Source: Candidatus Rifleibacteriota bacterium (lineage in GTDB: Bacteria > Muiribacteriota > Ozemobacteria > Ozemobacterales > Ozemobacteraceae). Taken from it: a stretch of 7,421 nucleotides of DNA. The stretch is from the NCBI GenBank assembly GCA_028691595.1, contig JAQUZA010000147.1, positions 1 through 7,421 of the forward strand. The letters are read 5' to 3'. Shown here piece by piece: positions 1 through 5,747 of the stretch. The position numbers and the translations under genes are program-made. Below the pieces are notes generated by a model. The model saw only the letters and a program-made list of their open reading frames with translations. It was not told the DNA's origin and made no database searches. Every line of letters begins with the position of its first letter. Position 1 is the first letter of the stretch.

Positions 1-730
1 CTACCGCATCGGCTGGCAGCCAGGCCAGGTAATTGTATGATTGTGCAAAGAGCCATTTGCCATCAGTGCTGTGGTGAAGTATTGCCAGAGGTTCTGCGGG
101 GTAGAGAGCTGTTTCGATAAACATATCACTTTCGAAGTCGGCGGGTTCAGCAAAAACACGATCAGCAGACGGAAACGCCCGCATCTCGGTGCGGCGGACA
201 GTTATGCCGAATTCTACGCGGCTGAGGTTTTTGATGGCATCGAGATTCAGCTGGTTCTGCAGACTGGCGTAGAATTCATCTCCCACTTCCTGGCCGGCGA
301 GATATCTTTTGCCTTTTGGTCTGGCACTGACTTTGGCAATTTTCTGCCGCAGGGTTTCGCCGCTTATGGCACCCGGAAATGTGCGCAGATCTTTGATAAC
401 TTCGCAATCACGAAAGTTGCGGCGGTTGTAGCGGTCAATCTGTTCCGGGGTCATTATCAGATCGTTACGGTCGGCAATGTTTCTGAGCCAGAATGAGGCA
501 TAGAGCATGTTTTCAGTGACCCCGGGGATATTCAACTCAAACTGGACGAAATGACCCGGTTCACTCTGGTTGCATTGTTCTGATGCTGCAAAAAGACAGG
601 AGGTTACCGCAAAAATAAAGAATACTGCCGGCAATACAGTCATGAATGCCTTGCCGGATAGAGGATTTAACAAACCGGGGAGACTGAAGAAAAACTGCTC
701 ATTTTTCGGGGAATAATAATTTTTACGCAT
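1..730 (-). CDS. NlpC/P60-family cell-wall endopeptidase, N-terminal part (3' end outside window)
   Basis: Reading left from an ATG at 730-728, 243 codons stay open to the window edge, so the C-terminus is missing. Residues 30-50 are hydrophobic and end in V-T-S-C (Cys45), a plausible lipobox, followed by L-F-A-A, a possible signal peptidase I site; either way the protein is exported. Residues about 68-165 (IPGVTENML, LIMTPEQIDRYN) resemble the N-terminal stabilising domain of SH3b-type NlpC/P60 peptidases. Residues about 172-243 (ITVRRTEMRAFPS, LAILHHSTDGKWLFAQS) match the SH3b1 domain of that family. Known members cleave peptidoglycan stem peptides (gamma-D-Glu to diamino acid) with a C-terminal Cys-His domain, which here would lie beyond position 1 and cannot be checked. 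AAGGA at 738-742 is 7 nt from the ATG. Only 18 bp separate it from the upstream DUF819 gene, so they are probably co-transcribed. A later ATG at 643 (Met30) is possible but lacks N-terminal positive charge. Confidence 0.85.
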   Translation of the reverse strand, partial: MRKNYYSPKNEQFFFSLPGLLNPLSGKAFMTVLPAVFFIFAVTSCLFAASEQCNQSEPGHFVQFELNIPGVTENMLYASFWLRNIADRNDLIMTPEQIDRYNRRNFRDCEVIKDLRTFPGAISGETLRQKIAKVSARPKGKRYLAGQEVGDEFYASLQNQLNLDAIKNLSRVEFGITVRRTEMRAFPSADRVFAEPADFESDMFIETALYPAEPLAILHHSTDGKWLFAQSYNYLAWLPADAV

Positions 731-748
731 TACTGGTTCCTTAATCTG

Positions 749-1906
749 TCAGATCATCGAAAGAATTTTTCCAACCAGAAGCCCGCCGCCGGTGCCGATA
801 ACATAGCCAAGCATGCCCATGAGTACTCCTACCGGAACCAGAACTTCGCTGTAGGCTGCCGCCAGGATTGGTGCCGAGGCAACGCCTCCGATGTTGGCAA
901 GGCTGGCGACTCCACAGGTGAACAGGTCAAGTTTCAGCAGTTTTGCGATAAGTGCCAGAAGCAGGGCGTGAATAAGCAGAATCAGAAAGCCGCAGAAGAT
1001 ATAAAACGGTGCCTGGGATAACTCGGAAAAATTGGCGCGCGACCCGATCAGCGCAACGATCAGGTAGAGCATCAGACTTGAGAGCGGCGAGATTCCAGAG
1101 ACTTTGCCAAGCGGAGTCATGGCAGCAACTATGCCCGCAGCCGTAGTAATCAGAACGACCCAGCTGTAGGTCGACATGATCGAAGATACAGGCAGCATTG
1201 GCGCAAGGTGTTGCGCAATTGCAGCGACAAAAAAGCTGGTTCCGAGAAGAAGAATGAGATCATGAAAGGTTGTGGGCATGGGCTGATCTGATTTTTCGCT
1301 CATCAGGCTGGCACCGACCGCATCGATCTGGCTGGTATCGGCTTTGGTCCAGTTGTTGAAATGGCGGGCGTATGGCACCGCCATCAGCAGCAGCATTACC
1401 CAGACAGCGTAGTTCACTGAATCCATTATCAGGGTATAACCCATCTGTGAATCGCTTACACCAAGGGCAAGTTGAATTGCTGCCATGTTGCCGGTGCCGC
1501 CCATCCATGATCCTGACAGGGCTGCGAAAGTTTTCCAGGTGTGGGGTTCAAAGTGGCTTTTAAAAAGGAAGTAGGTGATAACGAAGCCGGCACCGATTGT
1601 GAACGAAGAGGCGAAGAAGCCCAGCAACATACGCGGGCCCAGTCGGGCAATCTTTTTGAGGTCACAATGCAGGAGCATGAGAAAAATCATTACCGGTAGC
1701 AGGTTGTTTTTGAGCTGGTTATAGTAGAAGTTGATTTCTTCGGTCTGCTTCCAGAAACCGAGAGTCGACAGGGTCATGACCAGAAAATACAGCACCACAA
1801 TGCCGGGAATATATTCAAAAAAGGTGCGGAATTTTTTGTCGAGCTGCACAATCACTGCTGCGATAAACAGCAGGGCGGCAATAAATGCAAAACCGCTTTC
1901 AATCAT
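749..1906 (-). CDS. DUF819-family integral membrane protein (YjcL-like putative permease)
   Basis: 385 residues, the usual length of DUF819 (PF05684) proteins. Hydrophobic segments at roughly 4-20, 33-51, 69-81, 93-115, 128-148, 157-177, 214-232, 246-262, 275-289, 300-322, 330-352 and 354-378 suggest 10-12 transmembrane helices. Family hallmarks are visible: the polar, glycine-rich SWMGGTGNMAA at 133-143, and ANIGGVASAP (337-346) followed by a glycine-rich last helix (GTGGG, 371-375). The two similar Gly-rich discontinuous motifs suggest an inverted-repeat transporter fold, but no substrate is established for the family and none is claimed. The frame is open upstream to a TTG at 1984, but that TTG sits at the predicted transcription start. 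ATG 1906 has AGGGAGAG at 1914-1921 and begins directly with the first membrane helix, so it is preferred. First gene of a two-gene operon with the NlpC/P60 peptidase. Confidence 0.88.
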   Translation of the reverse strand: MIESGFAFIAALLFIAAVIVQLDKKFRTFFEYIPGIVVLYFLVMTLSTLGFWKQTEEINFYYNQLKNNLLPVMIFLMLLHCDLKKIARLGPRMLLGFFASSFTIGAGFVITYFLFKSHFEPHTWKTFAALSGSWMGGTGNMAAIQLALGVSDSQMGYTLIMDSVNYAVWVMLLLMAVPYARHFNNWTKADTSQIDAVGASLMSEKSDQPMPTTFHDLILLLGTSFFVAAIAQHLAPMLPVSSIMSTYSWVVLITTAAGIVAAMTPLGKVSGISPLSSLMLYLIVALIGSRANFSELSQAPFYIFCGFLILLIHALLLALIAKLLKLDLFTCGVASLANIGGVASAPILAAAYSEVLVPVGVLMGMLGYVIGTGGGLLVGKILSMI

Positions 1907-1992
1907 TCTGGTTCTCTCCCTGTTTTTAACCTCTGCCCGTCGTTCTGCTCTATCAAAAGGCTTATCTGCTGACGGTGTGTACAAGTCACTGA

Positions 1993-2020
1993 ATTATAAC
2001 TTTAAAAAGTCCGGTTGCAA
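1993..2020 (-). promoter_or_regulatory. Sigma70-type promoter of the DUF819-NlpC/P60 operon
   Basis: On the minus strand, TTGCAA (2015-2020; 4/6 match to TTGACA) is followed after a 16-nt spacer by a perfect TATAAT (1993-1998). Transcription would start near 1986, giving a leader of about 80 nt before the ATG at 1906. This placement argues against the in-frame TTG at 1984 as the start codon. Assigned by eye from the consensus only. Confidence 0.65.
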
Positions 2021-2100
2021 AGTATTTTGCTGTCGGGCGATACAGCCTTCGATCTTTTTTATTCGCCAGTAATTTTGCTTCAGGTCGAAAATGAATATGA

Positions 2101-2115
2101 GATAATGTTATTATG
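2101..2115. promoter_or_regulatory. AT-rich dyad upstream of the PhnD-like gene, possible operator or -10 region
   Basis: GATAAT (2101-2106) and ATTATG (2110-2115) form an inverted repeat around GTT, with 5 of 6 positions paired. It lies about 50 bp upstream of the GTG start at 2164. GATAAT could serve as a -10 element with a weak TTCAGG -35 at 2079-2084 and a 16-nt spacer. The dyad vaguely recalls Fur-type GATAAT half-sites, but its 6-3-6 spacing does not fit the usual Fur box. The regulator is unknown. Confidence 0.25.
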
Positions 2116-2152
2116 AAAGCATAAAGAGAACCTCATCGGAGTTAATCTCAAT

Positions 2153-2158
2153 AAGGAG
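2153..2158 (+). promoter_or_regulatory. Shine-Dalgarno AAGGAG deciding the GTG start at 2164
   Basis: AAGGAG ends 5 nt before the GTG at 2164. It is 23 nt from the alternative ATG at 2182, which has only a weak GCAGG before it. This favours the GTG start, adding six residues ahead of the signal-peptide hydrophobic core. Confidence 0.6.
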
Positions 2159-2163
2159 CGCCG

Positions 2164-3309
2164 GTGCCCCGGCAGGTAAATATGCAGATAAAAAACACTT
2201 TCTCTCTAATTTTATTGCTGCTTTTCAGTTTTATGATTCCTTCGATCTGCCCGGCCTGGGAAGACTTCCCCCGCAACGAACAGGGCAGTTATCTCGATTC
2301 TGCCGGTTCTGACGATGCCGAAGAAGAATATTACCCCTCCGAAGATGAAGAAAACCCTTTTTATTCAGATTACTCAGATAGTGAAGATGTCTCTGAAGGC
2401 AGTTTTCAGTATGGTGATGACGAAGAAGGTGCGCAAAATGAGGTTCAGCAGCCGGCAGCCTCTTTGCGACCACCGCCACTCGAACCAGGCGACCCGATTA
2501 ACCTGGCCGAAAAGAGTATCAGACTCGGCAGAATTCCTTACCGAAGTCTTAGAGAACTCATGACTCAGGCCGTGCCACTGCTGCGTTTTCTGCAAAAAGA
2601 AACCGGTGCCAAAGAAGTGCGTCTGGTGTCAAACCGCACTAATTATGCAAGTGTTCTTGATTCGCTGGCCCGCGGCAGCATCGATTTTGCCTGGGTTGGC
2701 CCAACTGCCTACCTTTCAAGGCGCGACAAAGATAAACTTATGCCCGTTGCCAAAGCCAGATTCGGTGGAAAGACCGCCTATCGTGGCGTTTTTATCGCCC
2801 CGGCCAAAGGTCGGGTTCAGGGGGTCGAAGATCTGAAGGGTGCCACCATTGGCTTTGTTGACCCTGAGTCTGCCAGTGGTTACGTTTACCCGGTCTATCT
2901 TCTCAGAAGCCTGGGCATCGACCCTGCCAGAGATGCAAAAGTTCTTTTTCTTCACAATCACGACAATGTTCTGCGGGCTGTTTTCAGCGGAAAAGTCGAA
3001 GCCGGTGTCTGCCTCGAAGAAACCCTGAACTCAATCAAAGATAAAGCCCTGCTCAGCAGAATTATCGTTCTGGCAAAGACTGATGAGATTCCCTCAGATG
3101 TTATCGTCTGCCGTCAGGATTGCCCCATAAACCTGCGCGAAGGTTTTTTGAGCGCGCTGCTCAACGTGAATGAACAGACCCTGCCGAAGTCACCGACCTT
3201 TATGGCTGCTTTTGACGATGACTTTGCCTCGGTTGAATCACTTATGCAGTATGTTGATGCGCCAATGCCAGCCCCGAAAAAGTCACAGGTAAAACAGCAA
3301 AAAAAATAA
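2164..3309 (+). CDS. PhnD-like periplasmic substrate-binding protein with acidic N-terminal spacer
   Basis: 381 residues from a GTG start. A signal peptide (hydrophobic core about 13-28, likely cleavage after P-A at 31) is followed by a low-complexity acidic stretch at about 32-96, with roughly a third Asp/Glu and several Tyr, then a proline-rich linker (98-110). Residues 118-360 form the binding domain of the phosphate/phosphite/phosphonate ABC-transporter family (PF12974). Signatures include FAWVGPTAYL (175-184), GVEDLKGATIGFVDPESASG (220-239), GIDPARDAKV (251-260) and HDNVLRAVFSGKVEAGV (266-282). Known PhnD proteins bind phosphonates or related oxyanions in the periplasm and pass them to PhnC/PhnE. 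No ATPase or permease gene lies in the window, so this is an orphan here and the ligand is unknown; it could also act as a sensor subunit. The tail is lysine/glutamine rich. The acidic spacer is not part of typical PhnD proteins and could be a flexible tether or a cation-binding region (inference). Confidence 0.85.
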   Translation: MPRQVNMQIKNTFSLILLLLFSFMIPSICPAWEDFPRNEQGSYLDSAGSDDAEEEYYPSEDEENPFYSDYSDSEDVSEGSFQYGDDEEGAQNEVQQPAASLRPPPLEPGDPINLAEKSIRLGRIPYRSLRELMTQAVPLLRFLQKETGAKEVRLVSNRTNYASVLDSLARGSIDFAWVGPTAYLSRRDKDKLMPVAKARFGGKTAYRGVFIAPAKGRVQGVEDLKGATIGFVDPESASGYVYPVYLLRSLGIDPARDAKVLFLHNHDNVLRAVFSGKVEAGVCLEETLNSIKDKALLSRIIVLAKTDEIPSDVIVCRQDCPINLREGFLSALLNVNEQTLPKSPTFMAAFDDDFASVESLMQYVDAPMPAPKKSQVKQQKK

Positions 3310-3339
3310 TTCTACCCCGTTGAAAAAGCTATGGGCCTC

Positions 3340-3367
3340 TGTCACATGTGGGGTTAATTATGTGACA
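3340..3367. repeat. Inverted repeat, 8-bp perfect stem
   Basis: TGTCACAT (3340-3347) and ATGTGACA (3360-3367) are perfect inverted copies separated by 12 nt, between two convergently transcribed genes. It could act as a bidirectional transcript-end hairpin, but there is no T-run on either side, so it is not called a Rho-independent terminator. Confidence 0.5.
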
Positions 3368-3372
3368 AGGAT

Positions 3373-3417
3373 GCCAACGAAGACAACGCAGCCAACGAAG
3401 ACAACGCAGCCAACGCA
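3373..3417. repeat. Short tandem repeat, five 9-bp units (18-bp higher-order unit)
   Basis: The 18-mer GCCAACGAAGACAACGCA occurs at 3373-3390 and exactly again at 3391-3408, then a half unit GCCAACGCA at 3409-3417. Each 18-mer is two diverged 9-mers of the form G-(C/A)-CAACG-(A/C)-A, so five 9-mers stand in a row. The period is a multiple of three, but neither neighbouring gene reaches it and the in-frame antisense reading is a simple Leu-Arg-Trp/Cys repeat, so it is treated as non-coding. It lies 5 bp after the inverted repeat ending at 3367. The rest of the 3310-3494 gap shows nothing convincing. Confidence 0.8.
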
Positions 3418-3494
3418 GCTTTAAGAGGGAAAGCATGGTTAAATCAACCCGGCTGAAAAGCTGAGCTTCACACTTAAAGAATTGATCAGGCTGT

Positions 3495-4415
3495 TTACAG
3501 GGTTTGTGAGCTCTGAAGTAATTTTTCGCAAGCGTCGCGCTCAAGAATTACCGGAAAATAGATTTGCGCAAACCCGGGCATATCCAGCTGTTTTTCCTGG
3601 CCCGAAGCCAGATCTCTCAATACGGTTTCAAAGCGGCCGGCGCGTAATGACCGGTAAATAAGCGTTTTCCCGTCAGAGCTTGTTCCTGGTTGCCAGTCAT
3701 AGACTCTGCCGTTGGTAAGGTTTTCGTATTCCCAGCTTTGGTCAGCATTCTGGAAAAGTTCGAAAATGCTGCCGGTCTGGCCGACCCTTCTGACGAAGAA
3801 CATTTTGCCGGTCGCTTCATTAATGTGGCTCTGCCAGTTCTGCCCGCCACTGACTATTACCGTTTCGCTGCCGGTGCTCAGCTCGCGATGGGTGATAACA
3901 AAACCATCGGCCGTGACCCGTGAAAGCATAACTTTATCGGGGCCCAGCCAGGCCAGCTGCCCACCGGCAAGCCCTTCAAATTCAAATGGTTCGAAACCAC
4001 CATCGGGGTAATTGACGATGCCGGTTTGAACAAAGCCATTGCTTAGAGCTCTAACGCAGAGAATCCGGTTGTCGTATGGCGACGGCACAGGCCAACCAAG
4101 GCTGCCAAACGGGTCGTTCAGTTCCCATATGGTTTTGAGCTTTTCGTCAAGCGCCACAAGCCCATAGTTGCCATCAGTCTGTTCGCGTGAAGCCAGTACA
4201 AGACCGTTGCGGGCCCACCAGCAGGCATTGCCCTCTTTCTGAGGCGTTCTGGTCAAAGGCACTGTCTGGCCGCCTGCATTGGTCGGCAACCAGAGATAAA
4301 TATCAGAAGTTTCGTTGACAACGCCAACAAAAAGAATGCCGGCCGGCATTTCGACGGCCCGGGCAGAGATTGCCGCTATAAAAAAGACAAACACCATCAG
4401 AAAATATTTATGCAC
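3495..4415 (-). CDS. Exported TolB-like beta-propeller protein, function unknown
   Basis: 306 residues from a GTG start at 4415. The signal peptide has core LMVFVFFIAAI at 6-16 and an A-R-A cleavage site at 18-20. The mature chain is about six repeats of 35-45 residues with PD40/WD40-like character: ILFVGVVNETSDIYLW (27-42), GLVLASREQTDGNYGLVALD (71-90), NRILCVRALSNGFVQTGIVN (116-135), KVMLSRVTADGFVITHREL (161-179), KMFFVRRVGQTGSIFELFQN (204-223) and KTLIYRSLRAGRFETVLRDL (250-269). Such propellers in TolB and in DPP-IV N-terminal regions are binding scaffolds. No enzyme domain or catalytic motif is attached, so a periplasmic protein-binding or sensing role is inferred only from fold. The open frame extends upstream to a TTG at 4475, but that triplet overlaps the -35 box. 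GTG 4415 has GAGG 6 nt upstream and gives a compact signal peptide. It is transcribed convergently with the PhnD-like gene. Confidence 0.75.
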   Translation of the reverse strand: MHKYFLMVFVFFIAAISARAVEMPAGILFVGVVNETSDIYLWLPTNAGGQTVPLTRTPQKEGNACWWARNGLVLASREQTDGNYGLVALDEKLKTIWELNDPFGSLGWPVPSPYDNRILCVRALSNGFVQTGIVNYPDGGFEPFEFEGLAGGQLAWLGPDKVMLSRVTADGFVITHRELSTGSETVIVSGGQNWQSHINEATGKMFFVRRVGQTGSIFELFQNADQSWEYENLTNGRVYDWQPGTSSDGKTLIYRSLRAGRFETVLRDLASGQEKQLDMPGFAQIYFPVILERDACEKLLQSSQTL

Positions 4416-4447
4416 GATAAACCTCAAAATGGCAGATTCCTTCGGCC

Positions 4448-4475
4448 ATGATAACACCTCAGCCAAAAATAACAA
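4448..4475 (-). promoter_or_regulatory. Sigma70-type promoter of the beta-propeller gene
   Basis: On the minus strand, TTGTTA (4470-4475; 4/6) and TATCAT (4448-4453; 5/6) are separated by 16 nt. Transcription would begin near 4441, leaving a leader of about 25 nt with GAGG at 4422-4425 before GTG 4415. The left target-duplication copy of the MITE starts 7 bp upstream of this -35 box, so the insertion may have changed upstream control. Confidence 0.55.
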
Positions 4476-4492
4476 CCCTCTCTGCTGGCCGG

Positions 4493-4640
4493 CAGGGCAA
4501 ACGCACTAAAACACTTTAGTGCTGCAATTGGACCGGATTCCCGCTTTCCCCCTTTCGGGGACAAGCGCGGGAATGACGAAATTCCTTGCCGTCATTCCGG
4601 GCGCAGACCCGGAATCCATGAATTTAATGCGTTTGCCCTG
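4493..4640. mobile_element. MITE-like element with terminal inverted repeats and 10-bp target-site duplication
   Basis: The left end CAGGGCAAACGCACTAAA (4493-4510) and the reverse complement of the right end, CAGGGCAAACGCATTAAA (4623-4640), match at 17 of 18 positions. The first 13 are identical. Immediately outside both ends stands the same 10-mer TGCTGGCCGG in direct orientation (4483-4492 and 4641-4650), as left by a transposase. The element is 148 bp, has no open frame able to encode a transposase, and carries hairpins in its centre, so it would move only with a transposase supplied in trans. A 10-bp duplication is typical of several IS4-superfamily groups, which is a hint rather than an assignment. 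A stem GCACTAAA (4503-4510) / TTTAGTGC (4515-4522) overlaps the left end. It lies between the divergent promoters of the beta-propeller and DUF5610 genes. Confidence 0.8.
4535..4617. repeat. Facing pair of REP-like palindromes inside the MITE
   Basis: The first hairpin pairs ATTCCCGC (4537-4544) with GCGGGAAT (4567-4574), with an inner stem CCCC (4549-4552) / GGGG (4557-4560). The second pairs ATTCCGGG (4594-4601) with CCCGGAAT (4608-4615) across a 6-nt loop. The two hairpins face each other through GGAATGACG (4570-4578) and CGTCATTCC (4590-4598), and the whole unit is bounded by GGATTCC and GGAATCC. This is the widespread GTCATTCCCGC...GCGGGAATCC palindrome type seen in many bacterial intergenic regions. 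A cognate REP-associated transposase is not in the window. Confidence 0.8.
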
Positions 4641-4710
4641 TGCTGGCCGGCGAGATATATGTGCAAGATGAAAGGTTGCAGCTTGTTTAGTGTTCTGGTG
4701 CGATTGCCTG

Positions 4711-4742
4711 TATAATTGAGTTATAAGAAAACTACAGGAGGG
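4711..4742 (+). promoter_or_regulatory. -10 element and strong ribosome binding site of the DUF5610 gene
   Basis: A perfect TATAAT stands at 4711-4716. Only a poor -35 is available (TTAGTG at 4687-4692, spacer 18), so promoter strength is uncertain. AGGAGGG at 4736-4742 is an essentially ideal Shine-Dalgarno sequence, 5 nt before ATG 4748. The predicted leader is only about 25 nt. Confidence 0.5.
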
Positions 4743-4747
4743 CAGCG

Positions 4748-5578
4748 ATGGTTGACAAAATACAACTGGGTTCAGCTTTGCAGACTGGTTCTGATAAAGG
4801 GTTGAAAAATCGAAAAGCCGCTGGTGCAAATGAACAGAGTAAGTCGGCTGGCGGCTTGAATGTAGATAAATTCGGGCTTTCAGATGATGCACGCAATAAG
4901 GTCGTCTGGGCGAGGGCGCAATTTGAAGTCAATTATCAGGTGTTGAAATCAGTCAATTCGGCACAGGGATACGAAACAACCCGCGAAACCTTTTCATTCA
5001 AAGCAAGCCAGGAATTCATTCAGAAAGCCTCCGGCGAAGTTGCTGCTGCTGATGAGGCCATACCGTCAGGTGAGGATAATGTTGCTACTGGTAATGTTGA
5101 AGAGACCCCGGAACATAACCAGTTGACCATGCTTCAGGAATACTTTTCGCCCGAGAATACGGCCAGAAGAATTCTCGATGTGGCCACCAGTTTTTTTGGC
5201 ATCAGCGAAATTGCCCGGGCAGATGGTAATACCGAGGCCGCCCGCCGCAATTTTGCCGACTTTATCGGTGATGCAATCAATACAGGGTTTCAACAGGCCA
5301 GAAGTCTTCTTGGTGAATTGCCGGAAGAAGTTGTTTCTGGCATTGACAAGACCCATTCCCTGGTCTTTTCCGGCCTTGAAGACTTTGTCTCAAATGGCAT
5401 TTCTGCCGAGAAGAGTGCTTCTGGTGGAGTGTTCGAAAAGATTGCCGCTTACCGCCAGGAAGCCGCAGCTATGCAGGCAACTCTGAAGACCGATTCATCA
5501 TCGAAAATAGGGTATAATTCAAGCGGCGAAGTGCTCACTGGCCAGCCCGAAAACCAGAAAATTGTGACCAGGGGTTAG
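4748..5578 (+). CDS. DUF5610-domain protein
   Basis: 276 residues, no signal peptide or membrane segment, and no cysteine. Residues about 52-216 resemble DUF5610 (PF18433): an Ala/Arg-rich start (WARAQFEVNYQVLKS, 54-68), a variable acidic segment (about 98-124), then the core LQEYFSPENTARRILDVATS (129-148), ARRNFADFIGDAINTGFQQA (165-184), LLGELPEEV (187-195) and a final helix with THSLVFSGLEDFV (202-214). The core looks helical. The N-terminal 50 residues are polar and probably disordered, and the C-terminal 60 are Ala/Ser/Gln rich. The family has no established function, so none is assigned. It is preceded by AGGAGGG and a TATAAT box and followed 39 bp later by a palindromic repeat, so it looks monocistronic. 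It is transcribed divergently from the beta-propeller gene. Confidence 0.75.
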   Translation: MVDKIQLGSALQTGSDKGLKNRKAAGANEQSKSAGGLNVDKFGLSDDARNKVVWARAQFEVNYQVLKSVNSAQGYETTRETFSFKASQEFIQKASGEVAAADEAIPSGEDNVATGNVEETPEHNQLTMLQEYFSPENTARRILDVATSFFGISEIARADGNTEAARRNFADFIGDAINTGFQQARSLLGELPEEVVSGIDKTHSLVFSGLEDFVSNGISAEKSASGGVFEKIAAYRQEAAAMQATLKTDSSSKIGYNSSGEVLTGQPENQKIVTRG

Positions 5579-5616
5579 TGCTCTGTTAACATCGGGTAGA
5601 CATATCTATTCTTAGT

Positions 5617-5682
5617 TGTCATCCCCGCGCAAGCGGTGATTTAAGCCGTTAGAAGTAAGATTCCCGCCTGCGCGGGTCGACA
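5617..5682. repeat. Second facing pair of REP-like palindromes, 3' of the DUF5610 gene
   Basis: Hairpin one is ATCCCCGC (5621-5628), tetraloop GCAA, GCGGTGAT (5633-5640), with one mismatch in the stem. Hairpin two is CCCGC (5663-5667), loop CTGC, GCGGG (5672-5676). Outer ends TGTC (5617-5620) and GACA (5679-5682) are inverted copies, and each half reads TGTC-n-CCCGCGCA-n-GCGG outward-in. It is therefore the same family and head-to-head arrangement as 4535-4617, without the long inner stem. It could cap the 3' end of the DUF5610 transcript, but there is no T-run typical of an intrinsic terminator. The rest of 5579-5747 shows no clear promoter or gene. Confidence 0.7.
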
Positions 5683-5732
5683 TAAAAGAGTCTCGATCTG
5701 TACACTTGTATTTGACGAAGGGCTGTTGTCAG

Positions 5733-5738
5733 AAAGGA
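5733..5738 (+). promoter_or_regulatory. Shine-Dalgarno AAAGGA for the STN-like gene
   Basis: AAAGGA lies 9 nt before ATG 5748. An in-frame TTG at 5739 directly abuts it and would have no spacer, so the ATG is taken as the start. Confidence 0.55.
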
Positions 5739-5747
5739 TTGCAGAGG

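Noticed and set aside
41..496. Open frame of 151 codons on the plus strand
   Set aside because: It lies wholly antisense to the NlpC/P60 gene, whose protein shows clear family motifs. The plus-strand reading resembles nothing recognisable and has no ribosome binding site.
1907..1984. TTG at 1984 as start of the DUF819 gene
   Set aside because: It falls at the predicted transcription start of the promoter at 1993-2020. It would add a highly charged 26-residue tail, while ATG 1906 has a good Shine-Dalgarno and matches family length.
2101..2115. Fur box
   Set aside because: The half-sites resemble GATAAT, but spacing is 6-3-6 and the flanking half-site expected in a 19-bp Fur box is absent.
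3373..3417. Possible CRISPR-like repeat
   Set aside because: The units are 9 or 18 bp and directly abutting, with no unique spacers, and no cas gene is nearby.
3310..3494. Rho-independent terminators for the convergent genes
   Set aside because: The hairpins found here are not followed by a T-run on either strand. Other short stems in the gap have tiny or very long loops.
3329..3544. Small minus-strand open frame through the tandem repeat
   Set aside because: Its sequence is mostly the translated 9-bp repeat (Leu-Arg-Trp/Cys), with no start signal. It overlaps the end of the beta-propeller gene.
4416..4475. TTG at 4475 as start of the beta-propeller gene
   Set aside because: The TTG is part of the likely -35 box, and the added residues only lengthen the signal peptide. 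GTG 4415 has GAGG at the right distance.
4506..4892. Minus-strand open frame of 128 codons
   Set aside because: It crosses the MITE palindromes and then runs antisense to the DUF5610 gene. Composition and position indicate a chance frame.
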